NCBI RefSeq assembly: GCF_042648805.1
Contig: NZ_JBHRXZ010000002.1
Coordinates: 62,001 to 126,000 of the forward strand
Reading direction: 5' to 3'
Source: Azomonas tarimensis
Lineage (GTDB): Bacteria > Pseudomonadota > Gammaproteobacteria > Pseudomonadales > Pseudomonadaceae
Length of the DNA: 64,000 nt
Both the position numbers and the translations under genes were made by a program. The notes under the pieces are model-generated. The model ran no database searches, had not been told where the DNA came from, and saw only the letters and a program-made list of their open reading frames with translations. Every line of letters starts with the position of its first letter. The stretch's first letter is position 1. Shown piece after piece: positions 20,592-29,315 of this stretch.

Positions 20592-21944
20592 TCAAAGTCG
20601 ACCGAGATCGTTGACCAGCGCAAGCAACATCACCCCGATCACGAGGCTGATGCCAATATGCACTCCCCAACCTTGCACCCGCTCCGACAAGGGACGGCCG
20701 CGAACCCACTCGATCAGATAGAAGAGCAGATGCCCTCCATCCAGGACCGGAATCGGCAGGAGATTGAGCACTCCCAGACTAATGCTCAGATAGGCAAGAA
20801 AGTTCAGGAAGTCTCCCAAACCCGACTGGGCAGAAGCGCCCGCCACTTTAGCAATCGTGATCGGGCCGCTCAAGTTTTTTACCGAGAGGTCCCCGAACAG
20901 CATTTTCTTCAGCGAATCCAGGGTCAGCAGGCTCATCGACCAGGTACGACGCAGCCCTTCCCCCACCGCCGCGATCGGACCGAAACTGACGTCCCTGAGC
21001 ATCTCCGCCGGCCATTCGCCGCCGGTAACGCCGGCGCCGAGATACCCGCGCCGCGCCTCCCCTTCGCCACGCGATGCCAGCGTCAGCTCGAGGGACTGAC
21101 GCAAGCCGTCACGTTCGATCCAGAGCTCGATCGGCTGCCCGGGCAGATCACGGACTCGCTCGACCACCTGCTGCCAGTCCTCGACAGACTCTCCCGCCAC
21201 AGTCTCCAGGCGGTCGCCGACTTGCAGGCCGGCCGCCGCCGCCGGCCCTTGGGCATCAAGTTGATTGATCACCGGCTCCACCCGCGGTCGCCACGGCTGG
21301 ATACCCAGCGAACCGATGGGGTCGGGGTCCTCGGCGCCACGCAGCCAGCTGTCGAGCCTAACCTGCAAGGTCCGCTCGCTGGTGCCGCCCTGATCGCGGA
21401 CAAGCAGCTCCAGATTGCCACTCTCTCCCAGCCGGCGTACCAGTTGCAGGTTGACGCTGTTCCAGCCGGAGGTCACGGTCCCGTCGATCGCCAGGATTTC
21501 ATGCCCGGCCATCAGCCCCGCTTGCTCAGCCAGGCTCCCTGGGGCCACCGCACCCACCATGGGGCGTACCTGCTGCGTTCCGAGGACCGCCAGCAACCAG
21601 AAGAACAGCAGTGCGAGCAAGAAATTGGCTAGCGGGCCCGCCGAAACGATGGCGAAACGCTGACCCACGGTCTTGCGATTGAAGGCGCCCTCCAGCTCCT
21701 CGGGCGCAACGTCGCCCTCACGCTCATCGAGCATCTTCACGTACCCGCCAAGCGGAATCGCAGCGATGACGAACTCGGTACCCTGCCGGTCGTGCCAGCG
21801 CACCAGCGGCGTGCCGAACCCCACGGAGAAGCGCAGCACCTTGACCCCGCAGCGCCGGGCGACCCAGAAGTGACCGTATTCGTGAAAGGTGACCAGTATC
21901 CCCAAGGCGATGAGGGTACCGATGATCATGTATAAAGCGCCCAT
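20592..21944 (-). CDS. rseP: site-2 membrane protease RseP
   Basis: RseP is an inner-membrane zinc metalloprotease that cuts the anti-sigma factor RseA/MucA during envelope stress. The 450-residue protein has the zinc motif HEYGH at residues 21-25 inside the first membrane helix, two periplasmic PDZ domains (about 115-290, one containing VAPGSLAEQAGLMAGHEILAI), and the C-terminal NLLPIPVLDGGHLLF segment with the third zinc ligand, followed by a last membrane helix. Its neighbours dxr and bamA are the usual ones. It links envelope stress sensing with outer-membrane assembly genes in the same operon. Confidence 0.97.
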   Translation of the reverse strand: MGALYMIIGTLIALGILVTFHEYGHFWVARRCGVKVLRFSVGFGTPLVRWHDRQGTEFVIAAIPLGGYVKMLDEREGDVAPEELEGAFNRKTVGQRFAIVSAGPLANFLLALLFFWLLAVLGTQQVRPMVGAVAPGSLAEQAGLMAGHEILAIDGTVTSGWNSVNLQLVRRLGESGNLELLVRDQGGTSERTLQVRLDSWLRGAEDPDPIGSLGIQPWRPRVEPVINQLDAQGPAAAAGLQVGDRLETVAGESVEDWQQVVERVRDLPGQPIELWIERDGLRQSLELTLASRGEGEARRGYLGAGVTGGEWPAEMLRDVSFGPIAAVGEGLRRTWSMSLLTLDSLKKMLFGDLSVKNLSGPITIAKVAGASAQSGLGDFLNFLAYLSISLGVLNLLPIPVLDGGHLLFYLIEWVRGRPLSERVQGWGVHIGISLVIGVMLLALVNDLGRL

Positions 21945-22059
21945 CTGACTCTCCCGGACCGGCAGGGTGGTTCGCCGGCCCTGCGACCAAAATCAATGCC
22001 TGTAAAGGATTCGAACACGCTGAAAGGCCAGCACCAGCGCCCCAGGGCCAGGCGTGGAC

Positions 22060-23250
22060 TCAGCGCTGGCGCTCGAGCACCCACCGACTCGCCAGGCCTC
22101 GCGCCCTGGCATCTGCCGCGAGGATATCATCCAGGCAGGTCGCGGGCATCGTCGCCTCGCGCTCGAGCACTTCGGATATGACACTGGCGATGTCGGTGAA
22201 GCGGATGCGGCCATCCAGGAAAGCCGCCACGGCCACTTCATTGGCCGCATTGAGCATGGCGGGCGCCGTACCACAGCTCTGCGCCGCCTCGCGAGCCAGG
22301 CGCAGACAGGGGAAACGCACGGCGTCCGGCTCCTCGAAATCCAGGCGCCCGATCCTCATCAGGTCGAGCGGACTGACCCCCGAGTCGATCCGCTCGGGCC
22401 AGGCCAGGGCGTGGGCGATGGGGGTGCGCATATCGGGATTGCCCAACTGAGCCAGCACCGAGCCGTCCACATAGTCGACCATCGAATGAATGACGCTCTG
22501 CGGATGGATCACCACCTCGACCTGATCGGGCCGGGCGTCGAACAGCCAGCAGGCCTCGATCAGCTCCAGCCCCTTGTTCATCATGCCGGCAGAATCCACC
22601 GAGATCTTGCGCCCCATGGACCAGTTCGGATGAGCGCAGGCTTGGTCAGGGGTGACAGCGGCCAGCTGGTCGACAGGCAACTGGCGAAAGGGCCCACCGG
22701 AGGCGGTGAGCAGGATGCGCCTGACGCCGAGACTCTCCGGCTTGGCTCGATCACCCCGGGGCAGGCATTGGAAAATGGCATTGTGCTCGCTGTCGATGGG
22801 CAGCAGCAGCGCCTGACTGTCAGCCAGGGTACGCATGAACAGCGCCCCCGACATCACCAGGGCCTCCTTGTTCGCCAGCAAAACCCGCTTGCCAGCCTGC
22901 ACCGCAGCCAGCGTGGGCCTGAGACCAGCCGCCCCCACGATGGCGGCCATCACCACATCGACATCGGGATGACCGGCCACGGCGCACAACCCCTGCTCGC
23001 CGGCAAGCACTTCGGTAGCCAGACCGGCCTCGCTGAGCTCGCGCTGCAAGGCCGCTGCTGCGCTGTCGTCTGCGACCACCGCGAAACGCGGCTTGTGCTG
23101 CAGGCACAACTGCCTCAACTCCGGCATCCGACTGAAACCGGTCAGCGCGAACAGGCTGTAGCGCTGAGGATGCCGGGCAACCACATCGAGCGTGCTGAGA
23201 CCGATCGAACCGGTAGCCCCCAGCACGGTGACCTGAAGGGTACGACTCAT
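22060..23250 (-). CDS. dxr: 1-deoxy-D-xylulose 5-phosphate reductoisomerase
   Basis: Dxr makes methylerythritol 4-phosphate, the substrate of IspD, with NADPH and a divalent metal. From ATG 23250 the protein has 396 residues with the NADPH-binding loop VLGATGSIGLSTLDVV near the N-terminus, LLANKEALVMSG, the metal and substrate region PIDSEHNAIFQ, TASGGPFRQ, and HPNWSMGRKISVDSAGMMNKG. An upstream start at 23274 lies within cdsA. The chosen ATG overlaps the cdsA stop by one base (TGATG). Confidence 0.97.
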   Translation of the reverse strand: MSRTLQVTVLGATGSIGLSTLDVVARHPQRYSLFALTGFSRMPELRQLCLQHKPRFAVVADDSAAAALQRELSEAGLATEVLAGEQGLCAVAGHPDVDVVMAAIVGAAGLRPTLAAVQAGKRVLLANKEALVMSGALFMRTLADSQALLLPIDSEHNAIFQCLPRGDRAKPESLGVRRILLTASGGPFRQLPVDQLAAVTPDQACAHPNWSMGRKISVDSAGMMNKGLELIEACWLFDARPDQVEVVIHPQSVIHSMVDYVDGSVLAQLGNPDMRTPIAHALAWPERIDSGVSPLDLMRIGRLDFEEPDAVRFPCLRLAREAAQSCGTAPAMLNAANEVAVAAFLDGRIRFTDIASVISEVLEREATMPATCLDDILAADARARGLASRWVLERQR

Positions 23251-24062
23251 CACACTCCCCAACCTGCCAGCCATAGCAACAGGACGAACACCGGCACCGC
23301 GGCGGTCAGGCTGTCGATACGATCGAGCACCCCGCCATGTCCCGGCAGCAGCTGACTGCTGTCCTTGATGCCGGCGTTACGCTTGAACATGCTTTCGCTC
23401 AGATCGCCGACGACCGATATCAGCACCACCAGGGCCGCCGCCAACAAGGCCAGCAGGAGCTCGGCAAATGGCCAGCCGCGCGACAGCGCCGTCACCAGCG
23501 TCACCAGCAGCGCAGCGGCAAGCCCACCGTAGACACCTTCCCAGCTCTTGCCAGGACTGACCTTGGGCGCCAGTTTCTTCTTGCCGAAACGCCGACCCGA
23601 AAAGTACGCGCCGATGTCAGCCGTCCAGACCAGCACCATCACCGAGAGAATCAACCAGTTCCCCATTGGCCAGCTCTTGAGTACCAGCAGCGCCTGCCAG
23701 GCTGGCAACAGGATCAGTAGACCGATCAGCAAGCTACCGCGCGACCCACCCCAGAAGCGGGTGCTATCGGGATAGGTCAATACCAGGAAAGTGGCCGCTA
23801 TCCACCAGAGCACACCAAGGGCGACCACGGGCATCGCCAGCGCGGGCACTTGATAGAGCGCCAGCAACGCCAGCGCGACAGCACCTGCGTAGCCGATCCG
23901 CCAGGAGGGCTGCTCACGGCCTGCCAGCCGCGCCCATTCCCAGGCGCCGAGGGTAACCACTGCCCCGATGAAAAGCGCAAAGGCCGCACCCTCGAGCCAG
24001 AAGAAGCCGAGGATGGCTATCGGCAGGAGAATCAACGCGGTGATGATCCGCTGCTTCAGCAT
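23250..24062 (-). CDS. cdsA: phosphatidate cytidylyltransferase
   Basis: CdsA makes CDP-diacylglycerol from CTP and phosphatidic acid for phospholipid synthesis. The start is ATG at 24062 (MLKQRIITALILLPIAILGF); the frame extends to 24509, but that part lies over uppS and is not coding. The protein has 270 residues, about eight membrane helices, and the family signature in two parts, SMFKRNAGIKDSSQLLPGHG then GVLDRIDS, near the C-terminus. It overlaps uppS by 7 bp and dxr by 1 bp. Confidence 0.97.
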   Translation of the reverse strand: MLKQRIITALILLPIAILGFFWLEGAAFALFIGAVVTLGAWEWARLAGREQPSWRIGYAGAVALALLALYQVPALAMPVVALGVLWWIAATFLVLTYPDSTRFWGGSRGSLLIGLLILLPAWQALLVLKSWPMGNWLILSVMVLVWTADIGAYFSGRRFGKKKLAPKVSPGKSWEGVYGGLAAALLVTLVTALSRGWPFAELLLALLAAALVVLISVVGDLSESMFKRNAGIKDSSQLLPGHGGVLDRIDSLTAAVPVFVLLLWLAGWGV

Positions 24063-24829
24063 TCGATCCGCGCCTCCGTCGTTGCCTCCGCCTGGATCTG
24101 CTCGTCGGTCTTGCCGAAGCGCCGCTTGCGTATGGAGAACTCGTCGAGCGCCTTGCGCATGGCTTCGTGCTTGAAGTCGGGCCAGTACAGCTCGGTGAAA
24201 TAGAGCTCTGCATAAGCCATCTGCCAGAGCAGGAAGTTGCTGATGCGCTGTTCGCCACCGGTGCGAATGCACAGATCGGGCGCAGGCTGGTCGCCTGTGG
24301 ACAGATAGCTCTGGAACAGCGCGGGCGTGATTTCGTCGGGATTCATGCGCCCCTCTTTTGCCTGCTCGGCAAGCTTTCGCGCCGCCTGCAGCACGTCCCA
24401 CTGCCCACCATAGTTGGCGGCAACCTGCAGGACGAAGCGCTGACCACCGGCCGTCACCTCTTCGGCATGTCGAATGGCGGCCTGCAGCTCGGGATGAAAT
24501 CGGGAGCAATCACCAATGACCCGAAGCCGAATGCCGTTCTCCTTGAGCTTCTTCACTTCGCGACGCAGCGCGATGAGAAACAGCTCCATCAATGCACCGA
24601 CCTCTTCAGCCGGCCGCTGCCAGTTTTCACTGGAGAACGCAAAAAGCGTCAGGACCTCGACCTTGGCCTGCATGCAGGTTTCGATCACCGCGCGAACCGC
24701 GTCGACGCCTGCCTTGTGTCCGGCAATGCCCGGCAATAGCCGGCGTTTTGCCCAGCGGTTGTTGCCATCCATGATGATCGCAACGTGGCGGGGGACCTTC
24801 CGCCCTGCAATCTGCCTGACCTTTTCCAT
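24056..24829 (-). CDS. uppS: undecaprenyl diphosphate synthase
   Basis: UppS builds the C55 isoprenoid carrier lipid needed for peptidoglycan and O-antigen, using the output of the Dxr/IspD pathway. The 257-residue cis-prenyltransferase begins MEKVRQIAGRKVPRHVA and has the catalytic Asp in IIMDGNNRWAK, the LTLFAFSSENWQRP segment, and the C-terminal DLCIRTGGEQRISNFLLWQ and YFTELYWPDF motifs. Length is standard. The 190 bp between it and frr hold no recognisable feature. The ATG at 24829 is the only sensible start. Confidence 0.97.
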   Translation of the reverse strand: MEKVRQIAGRKVPRHVAIIMDGNNRWAKRRLLPGIAGHKAGVDAVRAVIETCMQAKVEVLTLFAFSSENWQRPAEEVGALMELFLIALRREVKKLKENGIRLRVIGDCSRFHPELQAAIRHAEEVTAGGQRFVLQVAANYGGQWDVLQAARKLAEQAKEGRMNPDEITPALFQSYLSTGDQPAPDLCIRTGGEQRISNFLLWQMAYAELYFTELYWPDFKHEAMRKALDEFSIRKRRFGKTDEQIQAEATTEARIEC

Positions 24830-25019
24830 GACATGACTCTACTTGCGCCAGCAGCGCTTCGAATGATGGGGGAGAAACCGCCGATCGCGGCTTCCTACGC
24901 GCCAGCCCCGCGACGGGACTGGCAAGACAGGGCGAGACACGGCGCAGCCGTCTCCCGCCGCTTGAGCGAGTGGCCGGCCCCGGCGCAGGCCGTCGTGCAG
25001 AGGGGTAAGCGACAATCCT

Positions 25020-25577
25020 TCACACCGCCATCAGGTCGGATTCTTTCTTCTCCAGCACCTTGTCGATCTCACCGACGAACTTGTCGGTGATCTTCTGGAC
25101 CTCATCCTGGGCCCGGCGCTCTTCGTCCTCGCTGATTTCCTTTTCCTTGACCAGATCCTTGAACTGGGTCAGGGCGTCACGCCGGATGTTGCGGACGGCG
25201 ACCTTGGCCTGCTCGGCCTCGTTGCGTGCCTGGCGGGTATAGCCCTTGCGGGTCTCTTCGGTCAGCGCCGGCATCGGCACCCGGATGGTGGTCCCGGCCG
25301 TCGCGGGATTCAGGCCCAGATCGGAAGTCATGATGGCCTTCTCGACGGCCTGGATCATGCCTTTGTCAAACACCGTCAGCGCCAGGGTGCGGGCATCTTC
25401 CACGGTGATGTTGGCGACCTGGCGCAACGGCGTGTCGCTACCGTAGTAGGACACCATCACGCCTTCCAGGATGCTCGGATGAGCACGGCCCGTGCGGATC
25501 TTGCTGAGGGCGCTGGCGAGCGCATCCACAGTCTTCTGCATGCGCTCCTGCGCATCTTTCTTGATCTCGTTGATCAT
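25020..25577 (-). CDS. frr: ribosome recycling factor
   Basis: Frr, with EF-G, splits post-termination ribosomes so that subunits can be reused. The 185-residue protein begins MINEIKKDAQERMQKTVDAL, has the long three-helix bundle split by a beta/alpha domain with YYGSDTPLRQVANITVEDAR, and RVPMPALTEETRKGY in the second helical part. Length is exactly that of the family. Its start overlaps the pyrH stop by 4 bp, so it is coupled to UMP kinase as in most proteobacteria. Confidence 0.98.
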   Translation of the reverse strand: MINEIKKDAQERMQKTVDALASALSKIRTGRAHPSILEGVMVSYYGSDTPLRQVANITVEDARTLALTVFDKGMIQAVEKAIMTSDLGLNPATAGTTIRVPMPALTEETRKGYTRQARNEAEQAKVAVRNIRRDALTQFKDLVKEKEISEDEERRAQDEVQKITDKFVGEIDKVLEKKESDLMAV

Positions 25578-26317
25578 GCGTACGACTCCTCGATCAGTGT
25601 TCCTTCAGCGCCACCCAGAACGATGTTCAATAGGGCGCCCGGCTTGTTCATGTTGAACACGCGCAGGGGCATGTTGTGATCCCTGCACAAGCAGATCGCC
25701 GTCAGGTCCATCACGCCAAGCTTGCGGTCAAGCACCTCGTCATAGGTCAGGCGTTCGAATTTCTCGGCATTGGGATCCTTGAACGGATCGGCGGTATAGA
25801 CCCCATCCACCTTGGTCGCCTTGAGCACCACATCGGCGTTGATCTCGATTGCCCGCAGGCAAGCGGCCGAGTCGGTGGTGAAAAAGGGATTTCCGGTGCC
25901 GGCGGAGAAGATCACCACTTCACCGGAATTCAGATGACGCATGGCCTTGCGACGATCGTAGTGATCGGTCACGCCCACCATGGAAATGGCCGACATGACC
26001 AGCGCCGGGATGTTCGAGCGCTCCAGCGCGTCGCGCATCGCCAGACCGTTCATCACGGTCGCCAGCATGCCCATGTGGTCGCCCGTGACTCGATCCATCC
26101 CGGACGCCGACAGGGCGGCACCGCGGAACAGGTTGCCACCACCGATCACCAGGCCGACCTGCACACCGATACCGACGAGCTGCCCGACCTCCAGCGCCAT
26201 GCGGTCAAGGATCTTGGGGTCGATGCCAAAGTTTTCAGAGCCCATGAGGGCCTCGCCGCTCAATTTGAGCAAAATACGTTTGTAGCGAGGTTTGCGGCCA
26301 CTCACCTGCTGAGCCAT
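25574..26317 (-). CDS. pyrH: UMP kinase
   Basis: PyrH phosphorylates UMP to UDP, feeding UTP and CTP synthesis (PyrG is in this window). From ATG 26317 the protein has 247 residues, beginning MAQQVSGRKPRYKRILLKLS and carrying GEALMGSENFGIDP, VIGGGNLFRGA, the GDHMGMLATVMNGLAMRDAL segment and NPFFTTDSAACLRA of the amino acid kinase fold. A frame open to 26425 adds 36 residues that do not match the family. It follows tsf after a terminator-like hairpin and overlaps frr by 4 bp. Confidence 0.97.
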   Translation of the reverse strand: MAQQVSGRKPRYKRILLKLSGEALMGSENFGIDPKILDRMALEVGQLVGIGVQVGLVIGGGNLFRGAALSASGMDRVTGDHMGMLATVMNGLAMRDALERSNIPALVMSAISMVGVTDHYDRRKAMRHLNSGEVVIFSAGTGNPFFTTDSAACLRAIEINADVVLKATKVDGVYTADPFKDPNAEKFERLTYDEVLDRKLGVMDLTAICLCRDHNMPLRVFNMNKPGALLNIVLGGAEGTLIEESYA

Positions 26318-26440
26318 CGACTTATCTCCCTGGGGCATATCTGTGTAGGGCTTTCGAAGCTGATCTGCGCTTCGACAACGTACCGCTGCCATTGTGCGGA
26401 ACGCCGCCCGAATTTTGTGATACAAGTCACGGTTTTACGC

Positions 26441-26475
26441 AAAAAAGGCCGCCCGCATCAGTGGGCAGCCTTTTC
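26441..26475. terminator. hairpin between tsf and pyrH
   Basis: AAAAGGC and GCCC on one side pair with GGGC and GCCTTTT on the other across an 8-nt loop, with one internal C-A mismatch, flanked by an A run on one side and TTTTCTT on the other. On the minus strand the stem is followed by a U-rich tract and lies just downstream of tsf (stop at 26501). It fits an intrinsic terminator separating rpsB-tsf from pyrH-frr. Confidence 0.7.
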
Positions 26476-26500
26476 TTCACATCGAGACAGCAACGCTGCC

Positions 26501-27370
26501 TTACTGCTTGGTAGCGGCAACCTGGGCGGCTACCTCGGCAGCGAAGTCCACTTCGGCCTTCTCGATACCCTCGCCCACTTCGTAACGTACGAAGGAGACG
26601 ATCTTGGCACCGGCCTTTTTCGCCAAGTCACCGACCTTGACTTCGGGATCCTTGACGAACGGCTGCTCGACCAGGCTGGCTTCGGCGAGGAACTTGTTGA
26701 TACGGCCCTTGACCATGTTCTCGACGATATTCTCCGGCTTGCCGGCGATCTTCTCGGCGTTCAGCTGCAGGAAGATGTCCTTTTCCTTGGCAACTGCCTC
26801 CTCGGAAACCTCCGACGGATCGAGGAATTGCGGGCTGCTGGCAGCCACGTGCATCGCAATGTCCCTGGCCAGTTCGGTGTCACCACCTTCCAGCACCACC
26901 AGAACACCAATGCGATGGCCGTGCAGGTAGGCACCGACCACGCCGCCTTCGACGCGGGTCAGGCGGCGGATGTTGACGTTTTCACCGGTCTTGGAGACCA
27001 GCGCCAGACGGGCTTCTTCCTGGGACTCGACCAGCGGCGCGGCGTCGGTCAGGTTGTCGGCGAATGCCTTGTCCAGGCTGTCGGCGACGAACTTCTTGAA
27101 GTCGTCCTGCAGGGCGAGGAAGTCGGTCTGCGAGTTGACCTCGATGATCACAGCGGCCTTGTTGTCGTCTGCGACCTTGACAGCAATGGCGCCTTCGGCG
27201 GCGATGTTGCCGGCTTTCTTGGCGGCCTTGATGGCACCAGCGGCGCGCATGTCGTCGATAGCCTTCTCGATGTCGCCTTCGGCCGCGGTCAGCGCCTTCT
27301 TGCAATCCATCATGCCGAGGCCGGTACGCTCACGCAGTTCTTTGACCAGGGCTGCAGTAATTTCTGCCAT
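26501..27370 (-). CDS. tsf: elongation factor Ts
   Basis: EF-Ts exchanges GDP for GTP on EF-Tu. The 289-residue protein begins MAEITAALVKELRERTGLGM with the N-terminal UBA-like domain, includes the MDCKKAL motif, and the core TDFLA segment (INSQTDFLA-like, here EVNSQTDFLALQDDF) that contacts EF-Tu, then dimerisation and C-terminal modules. Length is standard. It lies 121 bp downstream of rpsB, with a strong hairpin in between. Confidence 0.98.
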   Translation of the reverse strand: MAEITAALVKELRERTGLGMMDCKKALTAAEGDIEKAIDDMRAAGAIKAAKKAGNIAAEGAIAVKVADDNKAAVIIEVNSQTDFLALQDDFKKFVADSLDKAFADNLTDAAPLVESQEEARLALVSKTGENVNIRRLTRVEGGVVGAYLHGHRIGVLVVLEGGDTELARDIAMHVAASSPQFLDPSEVSEEAVAKEKDIFLQLNAEKIAGKPENIVENMVKGRINKFLAEASLVEQPFVKDPEVKVGDLAKKAGAKIVSFVRYEVGEGIEKAEVDFAAEVAAQVAATKQ

Positions 27371-27431
27371 GTTCGGATCCTCTCGATTCGGTATAACCAG
27401 TCCCGCCGCAGCGGGGGATCAATTCGCACGT

Positions 27432-27462
27432 GACAAAAAGGGGGCCAAGCCCCCTTTTTGTC
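27432..27462. terminator. 14-bp perfect hairpin between rpsB and tsf
   Basis: The arms 27432-27445 and 27449-27462 are perfect complements around a CAA loop. The inner part is five G-C plus one C-G pair and the outer part is A-T rich, so the transcript of either strand ends the stem in a run of U. It lies between rpsB and tsf, which are co-transcribed in most bacteria, so it probably acts as a partial terminator that sets the S2 to EF-Ts ratio. Confidence 0.8.
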
Positions 27463-27491
27463 TATCGGGTCACTCGGGAAGTGCTTCCCGA

Positions 27492-28229
27492 TCAGCCTTC
27501 AGCGGCCTCGGAAGCGCTCTCTTCCATGTACTCGTCGGCAGCACCGGTGCCCTGACGGCCACGCAGCACGGAGTCGGCGACAGCGCCGAGGTACAACTGG
27601 ACGGCACGGATGGCGTCGTCGTTACCCGGGATGATGTAGTCCACACCTTCCGGACTGCTGTTGGTATCGACGATGCCGATGACCGGGATACCGAGTTTGT
27701 TGGCTTCGGAGATGGCGATGCGCTCGTGGTCGACGTCGATCACGAACATGGCATCAGGCAGACCGCCCATGTCCTTGATGCCGCCCAGGCTGCGCTCGAG
27801 CTTCTCGAGGTCGCGGCTGCGCATCAGCGCTTCTTTCTTGGTCAGCTTGTCGAAGGTACCGTCCTGGGACTGCACTTCGAGATCGCGCAGACGCTTGATC
27901 GAGGCACGAATGGTCTTGTAGTTGGTCAGCATGCCGCCGAGCCAGCGGTGGTCGACGTAAGGCATGCCGCAGCGGGCAGCCTCTTCACGGACCAGCTTGC
28001 CAGCCGAGCGCTTGGTGCCGACGAACAGGATCTTGTTCTTTCCGGAAGCCAGCTTCTCAACGAAGGACAGCGCCTCGTTGAACATCGGCAGGGTCTTTTC
28101 CAGGTTGATGATGTGGATCTTGTTGCGCGCGCCGAAGATGTATTTGTCCATCTTCGGGTTCCAGTAACGGGTCTGGTGGCCGAAGTGCACACCGGCCTTC
28201 AGCATATCGCGCATGGTGACTTGAGACAT
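27492..28229 (-). CDS. rpsB: 30S ribosomal protein S2
   Basis: S2 is a late-assembling small-subunit protein next to S1. The 245-residue protein begins MSQVTMRDMLKAGVHFGHQT, has the RYWNPKMDKYIFGARNKIHI segment, RWLGGMLTN and the C-terminal PVIGIVDTN followed by IPGNDDAIRA. Length is typical. It is divergent from map, with a 278-bp gap that carries its promoter and an untranslated leader of roughly 125 nt; in related bacteria S2 represses its own mRNA through the leader. Confidence 0.98.
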   Translation of the reverse strand: MSQVTMRDMLKAGVHFGHQTRYWNPKMDKYIFGARNKIHIINLEKTLPMFNEALSFVEKLASGKNKILFVGTKRSAGKLVREEAARCGMPYVDHRWLGGMLTNYKTIRASIKRLRDLEVQSQDGTFDKLTKKEALMRSRDLEKLERSLGGIKDMGGLPDAMFVIDVDHERIAISEANKLGIPVIGIVDTNSSPEGVDYIIPGNDDAIRAVQLYLGAVADSVLRGRQGTGAADEYMEESASEAAEG

Positions 28230-28361
28230 GAGAGTTCCTCTGGAGTCGGGTTAGGCCTCCACGCATCCTCGCTATCCAACCCTATCGAAGGGCACCCAGG
28301 ACAGTGTGTCGATGCGTGTGTGGGTTCAGGCGCAACGGGGGTCACCCGTCGAGCGGCGCGT

Positions 28362-28390
28362 TTTATAGCACAGATGCGCGACACAAGCTA
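28362..28390 (-). promoter_or_regulatory. probable rpsB promoter
   Basis: Read on the minus strand, a TATAAA box (28362-28367) is followed by a very GC-rich stretch (ACGCGCCGCTCGACG), a combination typical of stringently controlled ribosomal promoters. The -35 region, TAGCTT at the 17-bp spacing, is weak. The start point would give a leader of about 125 nt before the rpsB ATG at 28229. Confidence 0.4.
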
Positions 28391-28507
28391 CTGGCCCAGG
28401 GGCCGGCAGGACCACCGACCAGCCGCCCTCGCCTGCAATGGCGCGGCCTTTCGTTTATCATTCCCCACTTCATATTGTTTTGTCTTACGCCTGCCAAGAG
28501 GTTTTGC

Positions 28508-29290
28508 ATGTCGGTCACCATCAAGACGCCTGAAGACATCGAGAAAATGCGCGTGGCAGGCCGTCTGGCCGCCGAAGTGCTGGAGATGCTCGAGGAGCAT
28601 GTCAGGCCCGGCGTGACCACCGACGAGCTCGACCGCCTGTGCCATGACCATATCGTCAATGTGCAGAAAGCCATTCCCGCCCCGCTCAACTACAAGGGAT
28701 TTCCCAAGTCGATCTGCACATCGATCAACCACGTCGTGTGCCATGGGATACCCAACGACAAGCCATTGAAAGAAGGCGATATCGTCAACATCGACATCAC
28801 CGTCATCAAGGACGGCTACCACGGCGATACCAGCAAGATGTTCTTTGTCGGCAAGGTGCCGGAGTGGGCCGAACGCCTGTGCAAGGTCACCCAGGAGTGC
28901 CTCTATAAAGGCATCGAGGTGGTCCGCCCGGGCGCCCGCCTCGGCGATATCGGCGAGATCATCCAGAAGCACGCCGAGAAGAACGGTTTCTCGGTGGTTC
29001 GCGAATACTGCGGCCACGGTATCGGCAAGGTGTTCCATGAGGAGCCACAGGTCCTGCATTACGGCCGCGCCGGCACCGGCCTGGAACTCAAGGAAGGCAT
29101 GGTCTTCACCATCGAACCGATGATCAACCAGGGCCGCGCCGAGACGCGCCTGCTCGGCGACGGCTGGACCGCCATCACCAAGGACCGCAAGCTGTCGGCC
29201 CAGTACGAGCACACCCTGGTGGTGACCGCCAGCGGCTACGAGATTTTCACTCTGCGTTCAGACGACGGCATCGCCCGGACGTCGGCCTGA
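28508..29290 (+). CDS. map: type I methionine aminopeptidase
   Basis: Map removes the initiator Met from new proteins. From ATG 28508, which has AAGAGG nine bases upstream, the protein has 260 residues, begins MSVTIKTPEDIEKMRVAGRL and carries the metal ligands of the pita-bread fold: two Asp in DITVIKDGYHGDTSKMF, His in CGHGIGKVFHEEP, and Glu in GMVFTIEPM and in the QYEHTLVV segment. The frame is open from 28304, but that region is the divergent promoter. It is 25 bp from glnD. Confidence 0.98.
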   Translation: MSVTIKTPEDIEKMRVAGRLAAEVLEMLEEHVRPGVTTDELDRLCHDHIVNVQKAIPAPLNYKGFPKSICTSINHVVCHGIPNDKPLKEGDIVNIDITVIKDGYHGDTSKMFFVGKVPEWAERLCKVTQECLYKGIEVVRPGARLGDIGEIIQKHAEKNGFSVVREYCGHGIGKVFHEEPQVLHYGRAGTGLELKEGMVFTIEPMINQGRAETRLLGDGWTAITKDRKLSAQYEHTLVVTASGYEIFTLRSDDGIARTSA

Positions 29291-29315
29291 CCAGCGCCCG
29301 AGCGGAGGAAATCGC

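Noticed and set aside
24063..24509. N-terminal extension of cdsA by about 149 codons
   Set aside because: The extension is out of frame with uppS, lies fully inside it and has Arg/Ala-rich low-quality sequence. CdsA homologues begin at MLKQRII.
24830..25019. Small gene between uppS and frr
   Set aside because: The only frame, 24785-25090 on the plus strand, overlaps both neighbours, lacks a ribosome-binding site and has no family-like features.
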